From Asterias amurensis (Eukaryota > Echinodermata > Asteroidea > Forcipulatida > Asteriidae): a DNA stretch of 64,000 nucleotides. This document shows positions 44,713 to 59,700 of this stretch, piece by piece. The notes below the pieces were generated by a model. The model made no database searches. It saw only the letters and a program-made list of their open reading frames with translations, and was not told where the DNA came from. The DNA is taken from assembly GCF_032118995.1 (NCBI RefSeq), contig NC_092651.1, positions 10,813,285 through 10,877,284 of the forward strand, given 5' to 3'. Positions within the stretch are counted from its first letter, which is position 1. Every line of letters begins with the position of its first letter. The position numbers were made by a program, and so were the translations under genes.

Positions 44713-47700
44713 CTGGAGAGAAAAGTCAGGGAGTGTTTTACTGAAGTAATGTGGTGAATTTACAATCCGAAGATAACATAAGACTGGACAATAAGAAGAA
44801 CAGAGAGTAAACAATTATCAAAACTTACTTTCTAATTAGTATAAAGGCAGGCTTAGGCCTAGATATTATTTGTTTTCCTGAATAAATGAAGGATTAATAC
44901 CTCCTTTTCATGATGCACATAAAGCGATCACAGTTAAAAAAAAAATTAATTTTAAAATTGGGTCACCGATTATTTGAGTTTCGCTTTTTCTAAAGTGGAC
45001 CTTTTTGCAGATTGATTAACGTCTTAATGTCTAAATGTCAGACTAGGTTTATTTCCTAAACAAATGGACTAGAAATACATGTAGAGCTATTAAATTACAG
45101 CTACATTTGTAAATTTAGGCCTATAAAATAAGTAGTTCTCACTATACAGCATGATTAAGGTATCACATCACATAGATATCATGGACGATAATTTTGTTTT
45201 CTTCACTTTTACTACCAGTTCCATTTCCTGAAAAATGCCTAATTTTTGAATGGGCATCACATTTTTGAGCTCTATAAAACAGTTTATACTTTGATGATTA
45301 GTGAAAGAATTTATAAAGTACTATTTTGCACCATTACTGAAGAAATTTTAATTGCTGAAAGTGATGTACTTACAGGTGCCTTAAAGGAGCAATGGCTTCT
45401 GCTCCTAACACGTTTGCTTAGCAGCTTTGCTTAATAGCAATACTTTAAGAAAATGCTAAGCAGAATCAGAATGGGTATCAGGTTATCCCCCCGCACAGAT
45501 TCCATCAACTAACTGTTGGAGACTTTTGCATGAGATATCATAGGCAGAAAGTACACGGATGAAAATTGTTGAATGAATGCTGGAGGAGCAGTAACCATGA
45601 TTTCAAAAAAGGTCTTTTTGTATCTTCAGAAACAATAAAGACTTATAGGCCTATATACTATATTATATAAATTTGAAAAAGTCATGCTTGAACCTGTTTT
45701 ATGTTTAACATGTACATGTACAAGAGAAATGTTTGATGTTAAAGGCAGTGGACACTATTGGGAATTACTCAAAATAATTATCATCATAAAACCTTTCTTG
45801 ATTACGAGTATTGGGGAGAGGTTGATGGTATAAAACATTGTGAGAAACGGCTCCCTCTGAAGTGCCATAGTTTTTGAGAAACACGAATTTGATTTCGAGA
45901 CCTCAAGTTTAGAATTTGACGTCTTGAAATCAAGCATCAGAAAGCACACAACTTCGTGTGACAAGGGTGTTTTTTTCATTCATTATTATCTCACAAATTT
46001 GACGACCGATTGAGCTCAAATTTTCACAGCTTTGTTATTTTATGCATATGTTGAGATACACGAACTGTGAAGGCTAGTCTTTGACAATTATCAATAGCGT
46101 CCACTGTCTTTAAGTAAACAATTCACCGATATGAGGACCAGTGCAACATTTGAGTAACAAATCAAGAATGAATATATGGCCAACTGTAACACCATATGGC
46201 TGTGGAAAATACATGCTTAAATATATTAGTACCGAGTAGAATTATATCATCAAAGGTCAAAGGGCACACAAGATTTGATTAATAATGGCTTCATAACCAT
46301 GATGCAGAGTGCTTCACTGTCTTACATCAATATGTGTGTAAAGTATGAATTTGGCTTTTATGCAAGTTATATTCAATGTTACATACCACACACACAGATT
46401 CTTATCATTCCATTGGTCGAATACGCGTCACGTGTCATTCTTTATTTTGCTATGTATTTGCTGCCACGATGATCCACAATTTAATATTAGTCCAATATAA
46501 GAAATTATTGGCCGCTGTCACAGCGTCATTTTCAAAATAGTTATTCCAAGTTTTGTCCCAATGAGGCAAGTTTAGAAGTTGTTTTTATAATAGTCAGAAT
46601 GTGGGATGGTCGAGTTTCTTATTTTGCATGTGTTGGGAAAACAATATCGAATGACAAGGATCTATGTGTGATTTACATTAAACGGACATTGAATGTGACT
46701 ACATTCCCTGACAATTCACTCATATGTATGTAATATTTGTACAATGGACATACTGCACTGGGACATGTTAATGTACATTAGTGTTGTAACAAAGGAAATA
46801 TACAATTTTGGTTGGATTTCAATGGTAGTATGTACTTGTTAACCAAAAACCTAAAAATTTCCATACAAAACATGCTTACACCAAGGTCTGTTTAAGCTAC
46901 AGGTATTATGGATTTGACTAACAGTAGCCAATTGAAGCTTCCTCTTGTTTTCTGAGAATGCATGATAAGAGAATGTACTTACAATGAAAGTGTTTTATTA
47001 AGGTAATTGGATGACCCCCTTGCAGATGAATGTAAACTTTTCTAAGGGACAAATGGTTGCTTTCGGCTTAATCTTTTATCACACGACCATAATCCTGCTG
47101 GTTTTGAGTGGCTGTTTAAAAAGACCTCACCGCCTACTCTTTTATTTCCTTATTGTAAACCAGAATGGGAAAAATGCCCTCTTCCAAGAGGTAATGATGT
47201 ACCATCCCCTGGAAAGAAAGTTAGCCACTCAAAAGACAAACAAAAGGTAGACATTGAATTCTACCCAGAAAAATTTCAGATGAAGAAAAGCATCCAAAAC
47301 CTGAGAAATTTGAGAAAGGCTGAGAAACAATGTGCAGTTGAAGTGATGGTACAATGAATTCACTACACCATATGAAGAAAGCCTTAATTTGTGGGCTATG
47401 CATCAAGTAATAAATCAGCTACTTGCAGTTGTGGTAGTGTTATGTAGGTTAAATTGTCTTTTTCGGAAGATGACAGGGTCATGCCATGCAAGAATGCGCA
47501 ACAATGCACCACAGTCATTGTGCAAGATACAAGGGTCACCAACCATTGCACGAGGGCGCTAAGCAACTAGAAGACATTATCTTCCAGTCCCAGGGCATCA
47601 TGACAGTTTCTGTGAACAGTTCTGAAATAAGGTGCAAGAGTATTTCATCTTGGAAACAGTTTTCTTTAAGGCAAAAACGTCTAACACTTTTAAAATAAGT

Positions 47701-50700
47701 GGAATGAATAATAAATGAGAGAAAACAAAATATTCAACACTGAAGCCATTGTTAGCTTCTTAACATCCAAAATGAGCAACGATTAAGCCATGTCCAATGA
47801 CTGCAATGGGAAAATTAAATAGGACTTTTTGGCATTGCGGCTGTAGCCACTGCTAAAAATCCATCAATTTGAACACAGCCTTTAAGTTCAAACAGCTTGT
47901 AACAGCTTCAAAATCAGCTCCAATGCTGCAGGTATATAGTTTGGATATGAAAGTGTGAGACTCAGACCAATTAGACCTGAAAAGCCAAGACAAAAACTAA
48001 GACCAAACTGATAATACGAACCATTTAAAACACAGGCTTACAGTTCTGGACATCAAGACCTTAATGTAAAATATTTAGGATAAAGTGAAAACCAATGGTT
48101 CGAATGTCAAAATAATGTTGGATGTTATGTTTCATTTATTTCCTATGATCTCTAAGAATCTTTTCAAATTCCAAAAGACAAATGTCTTCACTAAAACAAA
48201 AGTGCTGAAAAACAAAATACAGGCATTAGTCAAAAACCGCATTTAAGCCCAACAAATGCCATGGATCAAAAACAGTTAATATAAAGACAAACAGCATACA
48301 ACTTTAGCATAGATCAAATGAATGAAGCAATAGCAAATTTGTACTGTACCTGTCACATGGTAGTTGAGCTTGCGTCTTCTCTGAACATTTCTTATGACAA
48401 ATCAACTGACAAATCTGACATTTGAGAGCATATTTGGTCCAAACCTAAAAAAAAGTTTGAATTGATAAAAATGGTCATGTATACAAAATTTCAACATTAT
48501 AATCAAAGTCTTATATAGCACATGTACCTACCAAACAAGGTACTCAAGGCGCGGAGTATATACACACTTTCAGAAAGATAGGCTATTGCAGTGATGGATT
48601 CTGAGACCCAACATGACTATATAATAACATCAAAACTTCTATAGTCCCTTTATCTAGGCATGCTCTAGGGCGCTGAACAAATGGCACTAGTCAAAAGCTA
48701 AGCAGGAACAATTATATGGACAAAATATAATAAATTGAGAAAATTAATTACTACAGATGCTGTTGTTAATATATTAAAGCTCTTAACACAAGACTGTGTA
48801 GAAAAATGCATTGGTAGTGACTATCCGGAAAAATCGAGTGAATAAAAAAAAAAAAAAAAAAAATTACAATACAAATTTTGACTTTTGGGTATACATACAT
48901 CGTGACAACACACAATTTTTACCTTTTTAGAGCAGAAATCACATCTTGTAGGTACTGAAAAATGAGTTCCAACAAACCTATGCTGTAACCCTGGAAATAA
49001 ACTGCACAGAAATGAAAAAACAAAAACAAAAGCCTTTAAAACTAATTTATCCCACATTCACTATTTTCATAGTATAATTATTCTATAACCACACATGGGA
49101 TTGAGACGAACACTTGGTTCCAATTACAAAACGTATACAATTCAAATTTCACATTTCATTTTAAACTGTTTGCAGTACCCGCTGCTAAAACATAGGATTC
49201 AAACTGCCTCTAGCCACCGGGCAATCTCGGTGATCTAGGTGGTGAGACACTGCTCTAGAATTGCAAAGGTTTTGGGTTTGAATCCCACCTGAGTAATATG
49301 CCTGTGATTTTTTGCTCAGAACTTGGGTAAGTATTGAGTATATAGTGTTGACACACATCCGTGTATATGGGTAAAAACCAAAAGGAGTAAATCCATTTAA
49401 GGAGACAACAAAATTTCCCTTTAAAAACAGAGTTTCTTACTTAAGTTCATCCGGCCTTGTGTATTTGTTGCCTTTGGTCTTATTGAGTGTCTTCCATCTT
49501 TCCTCCGCCAGTGTCTTGTGTTTGCTCTGGAGCTCTTTGAGTAGAGACTCGGTCGTGTCTAGATCTTCCTGGGATGGAGGTTGTTCCCCAGACGGTGTGT
49601 GATTGAAGAAGAGGGTGACGTCACCGTAGCAAAGCCGGCTCTCAAAACCAGAGTGTTGGTACAAGTAGGACTGGCCAGGTAACCGACTACATAAAGAGGA
49701 CCAGTGAAAGTGTTCAGAACGAGATGGAGGGGGAAATGATAATACTGTTAGCCAAGAGAGGTTTGCGGTAACACCATGTGAATATCTCTTTTGAGTAGTG
49801 TTGGTTCTGGAAAGAACTGGTGGTTAACAACTCGATCTACATACCCAATTTTGTATGGAATGTTTAAGGAATAAAGTAATTTGCCAAATAATGGAGGTGA
49901 TAATGTTAATGCAGATACCAGCACAAAATGCATGTCCATTATTGCTAGGCATTAAAAATCAGTTAAATTACAGAGAGACGTATGAAAGTTTCGGAGCCAA
50001 ATATTTAAACTACAACTCTATCAAGCACAAACCGCAAACAAATTATGCTCAAAAGGGTTGAGAACCTGTCCGAGTACACCCTATATGAGCTAACTGTGCC
50101 ACTTACGTTGCCCCAGCCCTCTGTTCCGGAGGATGTAATTTACACAGCTGTAGATGTTCCCCAGCCTTGGTGTTGAGGCACTGTAAGGCCACATCCATCA
50201 GCGGCACGCATGTGTAACCAATCAAGATGTCTTTAGTTCCACTGGAAAGCGGGATGCGATTCCACACACATACGTTGAGATAACGATCGTACTCGTCAAT
50301 CTCAAAAGTGAAAGTTTCGTCCCAGAGTGGTTCCTGGTAAATATGAATTGGATAGTTTTGTATGTTAACCTTTAAGAAAATAATGTAAAACAAAAATGTG
50401 AATGAATTTTCTTGTTTGGAATTGCCTGGAATTGGTTCCCTGTAAATTGATTCAAGGAATCATGTGACATGTCCTTAAAGATATACAAGCTAGATCAATA
50501 AGGATTAACAAACAACCTGCTGATTAGTTATTTTTTACTGATATTTAACTCACGTCAAAAGCAGGAACTAGAGATGTTTCATACAAATCATCATAGCCTG
50601 AAAACTCAGAGTTTGCTGGTTCAGAAGTTGCTGCCTGGTCCCCTCCACCAATGGATGCAGATGATCCAGTCACCACAGATGCTGTATTGGAACTTCCCGC

Positions 50701-53700
50701 CATATCAGTCTCATCAGGCAAAGATGCTAAGCTGTTAAGACTTATCTTGTCAGGGTCAACCTCTTGACTGTCCGCGTCCCCCTGTCCCTGCAAACTGGAA
50801 ATCACTGGATTCTTGACCTGTTTCTGTTTTTTCCTCGGACCCGGTTTGGCCTGCATAGATTCCTTAAACAGCATCTTGATGCTCTGAAGTCTGTTTTCTC
50901 GATCCACAGCTGTGGAAAGGTTCCTCAGGGTGGAGTAGTCAAGACTGGATGAAAGTCTTCGAACAGGTGCAGAAGTGGGATCAGAGCTGCCAGTTCGACG
51001 ACGGAGTACTGGAGAATCTGTCGCTGGGACTTGAAGACCACCTGGAGCAGTGGGTGCCCGTGGTAAGAGATCCACCTCATCAGCACTCACGCCCAGAGTC
51101 TGCATCATTTTCACATTGATGAAATCTTCGTAGTCATTGTCGTCTAGCTGTGCGTCCACCACTTCAACGTTCTTCTGTGTGCCACTGTCTGTGGTTGTGT
51201 GGCCATCTGTTTGGGGTATATCGATGGGCTGGGCAGGACGCTGCACTCTTAATAGACACCTGAGAAAGCAAAGAGTTGTGGCATTATGTTATTCAATTAA
51301 AAGAAGCTCTCTACCTCCTATGTCAAGTTTTTATTTTAACAAAAAAATGAGTGTACACACCAAAGTAGCAAATACTGTTATACCTGTCCTTGGTTTGTTT
51401 GATGAGCTTAGCAGCATGTTTAGTTGATGTCACTCGAATTCCTTCCACTGCAAGAATAAGGTCCCCCTAAAAAAGGGTCCAAGAGAAAAAACACAATATA
51501 TACATAAGTATAATTATAAACTATTCAATTAATGCAATAAAAATGTGATGAAACTAAACAAGTCATGTGATTTTGAATTCTTAGCCTTTGATTAAGACTC
51601 TGCAATGGTCGAAACATCAGGTCAAAATTTTTTTGCATTTGTATACCATAAATCCATTTGTTTGGTAAGCAGTTTGCAACAGCTAATTGTATTTTCTCAT
51701 GATGTTGAATTGTGACATTAACTTTGCAAAAATGAAGTTTCATACTTAACAAATTGGTCCAAGATCCTTTCACAACCCACAGCAATACAGCAAACACCAA
51801 GCCTGTTGTCGGTACATCCCTACTAAACCTATGACAAAGTTTTGTCTGCTAACTTACCTTTTTGAGCTCAGTTTGGCCAGCCGGCGAATCTCGATTGATG
51901 GAAGCAATGACCACGTCATACTCATGGTACCCAGGCCTAAATGTGACGCCCACACGAGGGCCACCTTTGGGCAACTCCACCTCAAATGTTTCCCCCGGGA
52001 AGCGGCGGACAATATCTTCTTGGTTCCACGGATCTGGGTCTTTCATTAGAAAAAAAAGAGAGAATAGTCAATCTCTGAGGAGTGCCCAGCCATCTCACAT
52101 GCCATTAATAAAAAGAGACACTGGCACCTTCTCACAAGAATCGAATTTCATGGCTCTGCTAACTGTCAAATTTGCACTTACGATCACCATTCTTTGCTCA
52201 CAGGACAATCACTAAATTTCAGAGAGGGAGTGGCGCCTTATGTAATGTCAGTGCATGAAAAATAAATAAGTCAATAAATTCACACATGAGACTTGACGGA
52301 AATTCTTCGAACAGTGCACAACTGGGATCAGAACTGCCAACGGAGTTCGGGAGAATTCGACGCTGGGACTTGAAGACCACATGCTGGGACTTGAATACCA
52401 CATGGAGCGTTGGATGCCTGAGGTACTGCGCGTGACCACAGTGCATTCAAAGTAGATAAATAAATAGATTCACACACTTACTGACTGACAAGGTGCAGTA
52501 GATTTCCGACAGTCCCTTCTGCGCTGCTGATACTGATAACCTGCTGCACTCAATCACTGTGACCGCCATCTTGCCTGTTGTTATCTTGGCATCATGAACG
52601 TAGACATCTCCACTGCTATGAGGAGGCGCCGGCTTGACGTAGAAGGGCTGGTAGCGCATCTTGTAGTTTGGAAGGGTGTGCTTCTTTCTCAAGGTTTTCC
52701 TGAGCTGTATGGAGAGTTAAACAAGAAAAGTTGTGTTTGGTAAAGACAGATGCTGTGCATGCCAGTCTATTTCTTGACAATTGCTAGTAGTAAAGAGCAC
52801 CGAACTCAAGCTCTGTCGTTTCTGATCAGCAGAATCTGTGCTAATGTTTTTTCTATTAACAGGGAGATTCTCCAGATTAAAGTGTAGTGTGAAAGGGGCT
52901 TATGTGGGGTTAATGCAGTAGTATTTAACTTAATAATCTAACAGTCCACACTGATCAAAAACATTTTGAATTTTATGAAGAGACTGCTTGGTCTGTAAAC
53001 TAACTGGTCATTCACTACCGTTTTGCATAAACATATAAATTAGCATTTTGATGTATTCACATCAGCCATATATATTTTGTTGTTGGGGAGGGGTTGTTTG
53101 TTTTTAAGCAGCTTTACATTTGACTTACTTGACTGACAATTAAAGATCCGAGCTTCGGTACTGAACGACCTTCAAAATGACTCTCCACCTCAAACTCTAT
53201 TTCGGGCTCCTGTATCAGTCATAAAAAGTATTGTTTGTAAGAATCTAGAGACTCAAAATGAACAACTGTAAGTTTTACAATCAAGATTCGCATGTCCCTA
53301 GAATTTAACGAGAACAGTACAATATTGTAAATAGCTAAAAAAAAATACAAATATTATTCAAAAGTTAATGAACAAAGGTAACAACTTTTATTAGAAACTA
53401 AGATAATATCTGTACAGGCACAAACATTTCAAGATGTCTTGACATACGTAAGGAGTGATTTTTTTATAACGTGTAGAAGAGATAGTTCCTGGCACAGGGG
53501 TTGGTGCAGATTTTGTCCTGTAAAATTGGCCATTCAACAATTCTTAGTTGTTTTTTTCACAATCTGTCATGTCTGTATGCACGAATACATCACTAATATC
53601 AAATTCAAAAAAGAAGACATTGGTGTGTCGTGACTGAGCAGTCAAGCTCTGTGGCTTTCTGTTCAGCAGAGTCCGGGTTTGAGTCCATGTTAAGCAGGCT

Positions 53701-56700
53701 CTTAAAGCCATTGGACCCTTTCGGTTTAGAAAAAAAAAAAAAAAGTTCACAGATTTACACATTATTTACAGGGTTTACAGAAGGTAATGGTGAAAGACTT
53801 CTCTTGAAATATTTATCCATGAAATGCTTTACTTTTTGAGAAAACGGTAAAACAATATAAATTCTCGTTAGCGAGAATTACGGATTTGTTATAAACACAT
53901 GTCATGACCAGCGAAAGGGCGAAAACAGGAGTGGGTTTTCCCGTTATTTTCTCCCGACTCCGATGTCCGATTGAGCCTAAATTTCCACAGAATTGTTATT
54001 TTATATATAAATTGTGATACACGAAGTGTGGGACTTGGACAATACTGTTTACCGAAAGTGTACAATGGCTTTAACCAATATTGCTAAGTCCTTCATGGGA
54101 CTTAAAGCTGTATTCTCCGTGTATTGTGTAACGCAGGTGAAATAACCCAGTTACACTTAATCACTTAGAGAAGAGGTTTGCCCTGGTGTTTCTGGCAGTG
54201 GCTGCTGAGTGTAACACAGCAGATTGTAAACCCTTAAAAAACTTTTGTTTAACAAATCAAAAAAATAGAATCCGTCCACTTACATCATAGAAAGACATTG
54301 ACCAGTGTGTGTATGGGTTTCTGCTAAACTGAAGTCGAATCCGACCCTTGAGTTTGGTGACAGCGACCGACACATAGGCAGTTGTTCCAAACACTAGATC
54401 CACGTCAACTGAGACCCTCAGACCACCGTTGTATTCGATTTCCGCTGCAACATCAATTTCCTACAAAAGAACAAAATGCACATTAAGTACATAAACTTCT
54501 TCACACTTACTACAGATAAAGAACATAAAAAGAGTGTTGTAAGTTTGAATGATCTGCGGTGGTCATGAGCACCTTGCACTTTAGTTTCAATTCGGATTGG
54601 AATTGGTAGAAGATAAACATAGATCTATGCATAACCCAATCTTCATTTTTTTATTCTGGTTGTAAAGTCAAGGACTTCCAGAAAAGTGACTTTTAACCAC
54701 TTTACTAGCCAAGAACGCAATGGAGAGAAGGCACTGAAGAAGGAAGTATTCAGTTTTAGATGTGAAAGAAAACCCCAGAAAAATATTCCAGGGAAAATGC
54801 AATCAAGGAAGAACTGAAAAGCCAACCACTCTCCAACGTTGTACAGTTTTCAGTTTTCTTTGTCACTACTAAAACAACAGGAAATCAGCTACAAAGTTGC
54901 ATCCCTGCATACAAAAAAGTGGGTTTCAAGCTACACAGAGTTGTGGGGATTTTTACACAATGGATAAAGGCCCCCACAGTGTTTTTCTTTGTTAAACTGT
55001 GTCCCCAAAACAGGATTCTTTAGAAACGGAATAATAGAACAGCAATAGCAAGTCCCCACAACGGTGTTTGCAAAACACTGTGTGATCTATTATTAACTGG
55101 TTCAATGTTTTATCAACAGTAAAGACCACTTTCGAGTTCTCGCGCTACAAGTTCTTGCGCCCATATATATACCAGACAAGATGGAATGCCAATCATTCAG
55201 CGATCGCACTTGAAGAGAGCACATCTGTACTATCAAGTTGCTTTTGCTAGTATTTTTGGAGATTTTTAGAGATGCCACCCAAGAATGCCAGAAGCAAAAG
55301 GGAAAGGGCAAATGTGGAATTACGGAGAAGGAAACAAAAATTCCACGATCAGCTTTAAATGTCCAATCGTGGCGTTCATAATGGATCGCACAACAATGGG
55401 AACCTGGCATCACAAAAAAGAAATTAAGCACTGACCTCAGGGACTTCTTTCGGATCATCTTGAAGACATTTCATCAACGTCACAGATTTGATTGTCGGAA
55501 AAGATGTCCCAAGACAATAATCTTGAACCTAGAACAAATAAAAACATTTTAAATTAATGGGTGAGTCAAAGTTTTGCATTGTGGTGAAATGTGGTTACCT
55601 TTGTAAAAATCCAATAAAATTAAATTTTTCTTATACTAGGTGTGCCCCTTACCATAGGAAAACTGCTGTGCCCTTTCAAGAATGAAACCCAAAATTTACA
55701 TAGTGACAGGAAATTCTCAAGATTGGATCCTTGGTCGACAGACCTGGCTCGGTTTTCAACACCTGCCACTGTCTATATTTGTCCAGTGATATAATTACCG
55801 CGTTAGTTCCACATGGGGAGGCAGGCCACTATAGGCATAGGGACACAGTGTGAGCGGCTTTGAGAGAACGGTTGGTTATTAATAATGATCCATCTGGGTG
55901 CTGTCTTCGGGAATGGATCATGTGTACATGCTCAACTGGTTACTCAACAAAAAACAACTCCCATGTGTTAAAGGGATTTGATACCTTTTGTAAATCAAAT
56001 TTTTTGCCATGAAATTAATCCCTACTCGTTGTGAATGAAGTGTATTTTAATTAATAATATAATTTAGCTGAAGATTACAGAAAAATGTTTATAGGACAGT
56101 CGCGTAAATAATAATTTAAAACATTTATAAGGGGGCAGAGGGGTTGATTTGCCCCACGTTTGAGAAAGTATACTCATGAGCATTTGTAATACAATATTTT
56201 CTTCTTGCTGTGCATAAATTTTCCCCACTGTTTTTTTTCCCCCAGAATTTTTTTGGGAATTCCTGTACGCCTTTGTTGACACAACTCAAGTTTGAATTCA
56301 GCAGTGTACACTTGTTCTTCTTCATTGTAGTTTTATCCTACTGTAATCTACATGTATTCTGCTTCAAAACGGACAAGTGGAATCTTCACTGTCAATTTTT
56401 CTCTGTTGAGCTGCCATTTTACACAAAAAATAAACAGTTACTGCGAGGATACTATTTAAAACAAAATGTAACATGCTAAAAATTAATGTCAAATTTTTGT
56501 GCAGAAAGAGTCAAACTTTTGTAATGACCCCGCACAAAAAACCCACTTTGCTTATTTAATCGCAACCTGCACTTTATCAAATGAACCAAAAAAAAAAATG
56601 CAGACATTTTTAATTATATACTATACACTCTAAAATTCTAGTATTCAATTTGTCAAAAGAATGTATTGTACAGCACATGTTAAAGTGTGAAATGTGCTGA

Positions 56701-59700
56701 CAGTGACATATCATCACTGCACCATAGCCAAGTATACCACACTGTAGATCACATCACATCATTATTATAATGTGCAGACAGTACTATGTACATGTATGTA
56801 ATGCATTGGAACATACACCTTGAGGCACATGCCACAGTGAATGTTCTATTACTACACAATGTACTGCTGCACATTCTGAGTTCTTGATGGATCTTCATGT
56901 GAAAGACCATCTGGTTTTCATGGGGTCTTGAATTACATCTTGTGTCAAATAAAGACGATGTCTGTGGATATGAGTACATCAATGATGCATGCATTGGTGC
57001 AGAATGAGGTTATGAGGGTGAAATCTGGACTGTTCTATTTCTTGAGGCGAAGCCAAGTGAAATGGAAAGGCCAGATTTCATCATCCAAGTGAGTATGTGC
57101 AACAGTGCATTAATGAATTGCATGTAGTGTTTGCTACAACTCACACATAAGTAACAATAAAAACAAAAGATACATGGAAACTCGTCCAACCAACACTCTG
57201 AAATTAATATTGTCCTGAATCTATTGTTTTGGGAACGAAGTTACATGTAAGAACTACTAAGCCTTGTTCAACCCCAAAAATCTATTTTTATTTCCATTCA
57301 CGAGGGTAATGTTTACAGGACCAACATTTTTTCAGGACCAGAATTGAGACAAGATAAAAAAGTACCTACACAGTTTAAACACCTATCTGAGCGGAATGTT
57401 TAAAACGAAAATGGTATTGTAACTTGTTTATAATGCACTTGTTCACCATTTTAATGTAATTTTGATATGTGTACACTTCTGAATTTTTCGTAATTATCGA
57501 TTAAAAAATCAGGCCCCAACCTAAAAAGGGTTTGAAAAACTAAAAACACTTCTGCTGTTGAGAGCACGCGTCGAAGGACAAATGCCGCTGGCGTCATTTG
57601 TGGGAATTTGCTTTGTTATACCTCCACGCTGCAACAAAGCGGCTTTACAAATTGAAGCTCCCAACTATGACGTTTTGAGAATGATTTGGTTACGGGGCTT
57701 TTCGCAAATCTCTCAGAAAAGCACTGGATAAGGGCATTCGAAATGATTGTTTTTTTTACACAATTGAAATCTATTTATAATCATATGACTCAATTTCCTT
57801 ATTCATTGAAAACATTTGAAGTGAAATTCAGCAAAGTTCACGACTTGACATTTTCGTTCAAGCAGGTCTTTAACATTGGAACTGTCTAAGTTTTAAGAAC
57901 AAGTAATAAGAGAAGATTTACATTGTATCTCTTTATGGCTAAGTATTCTTTAACACTCAACAGAATTGAAAGCGATTTATCAGACTGAAAGTCAACAATT
58001 GAACAAAACACAAGACTGTCAGACGTTTCCTGGCCCCAATGCTAAACTCACAGACCTCAGGCCTGCAGTCCAGTGTAACAAGCCCTGACTAATGCAAGAC
58101 CTACATGTAAAGTAGGAGCCTGAATCAAAAGCAATTTGGTCTATTTTAATTCACTGTATAGATAGGCTTCAATATGACATCAATCTGCCATATTTACGGA
58201 CAATTTTGAACACACAGTCATGCGTATTCGCTTTGGAGTGACGTGCAGCACAAATGTATTTCACAAAACTCAAGTACAACTCAGGGAACAACGCGGCTGC
58301 GAAAATAATTCAAACGCTTGACGTGCCTGCAAGCCAAAATGCAGTTTGTCCTTAAATATGGGGTCTGTTAGGTTTATCTATACAATAAACTTTGATAATA
58401 ATGGGAGAGACGAGATAAGATTCTTGTTTTAAAATCGCATATTTAATGTACTTTAAAGAAAGTACAGTTCTTGAATTATACAACACTTCTTTAATCACCA
58501 GCCTTCGTACCAGCCTACAACATTTCAACAACTTTCCATATGGCGTCCACTTTCCCATGAGGGCGCTATTACATGAACACAAAATAGACCTTACCGCAAA
58601 TACTTGGTTCGCACTTGCTAGGCAATGAATGGGCCGCACGCTGGTCTACCTAGTGATCAAGTTTGATCGCTAGCTAGACCGGCATGTAACTCATTCAACA
58701 ATTAGCGCTTGCGCAATGGGTATTCGCAAAAAGCTCTATAAATGTATATCAAGAGAATATTTTGCGGCATTAACAGTTATATCAAACTTGTTCTCAAAAA
58801 CACACTCAAAAACAGACACTTTCTTAATACTTACAGTTATCTGCTCCAGAATCTTCCCGGCTGCCTTGGTGGTCAGAAGTTCCTCAAACTCAACGTTCAT
58901 CTTCCTGACAACCCAGCGACGGACAAACGAGGCATCCTTTAGTTCACGGAAGAGGAACGATATCAAGACATTCAGGGTATTGCAGGATTCCGTCTTGTGT
59001 AATAAGGAGGAGATGTCAATGTTCTGGGAAAACAAGGGGCAAATAAGAAGGAAAAACTGAATGGAAAGATACTTGTATGATTTCAAAGTAAATTTTTAAT
59101 TAATTTTGGGTTGAAAAAAGATAAATTGAGGACGTTGGATTTAAACCTGCCACCTCCGGAATACATGCCGGCGCTCTACCAATTGATCTTATTTAACCCT
59201 ATATTGGCAGTCCTCTTATTTTGTCACTATCTTTGTTCAGGGTTGCTATTCAGTTCAACTTGAAACTGCCAGGGATCACACCTAGGATTACGATACAACT
59301 TGGTAAGTGGCAGTGAGAGGGATCACCTTAGGGGATGGGACTTTATGTTTCAAATATTAAGTAATAAACCACAAGGGAAACTGATTGGTTAAATTTCTCT
59401 TCTGGTTTATTAGGCCCACTTGATATTTTTAGAGAGAAATGAGATTTGCCCGACTTTGTTTGCTGTTCATTGTTCCAAAGATAATACATTGTTTTAAATA
59501 TGCAACCAGAAAAAAACATAAATCCCACAAAATTAATTTTACAAGGCATGGTGTCTTTCTTTATACGGGTGAAAAAAACGTAGTACGGTAGGTGCGTGCC
59601 AGCTACACAATGGAAAGTCCAGGCGGATATTTCTGTCAGGCGTCCGGCTGCCAGGAAAAAAGGTGAGGCAAATCCGAAGATGTTAGTTTCATTATAAAAC

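Noticed and set aside
47011-47698. Plus-strand frames within PDZD8 intron 13
   Set aside because: No conserved motif, no donor or acceptor pattern joining them.
55102-55458. 118-codon minus-strand frame overlapping PDZD8 exon 3
   Set aside because: Different frame from exon 3 and runs into the intron; no similarity noticed.
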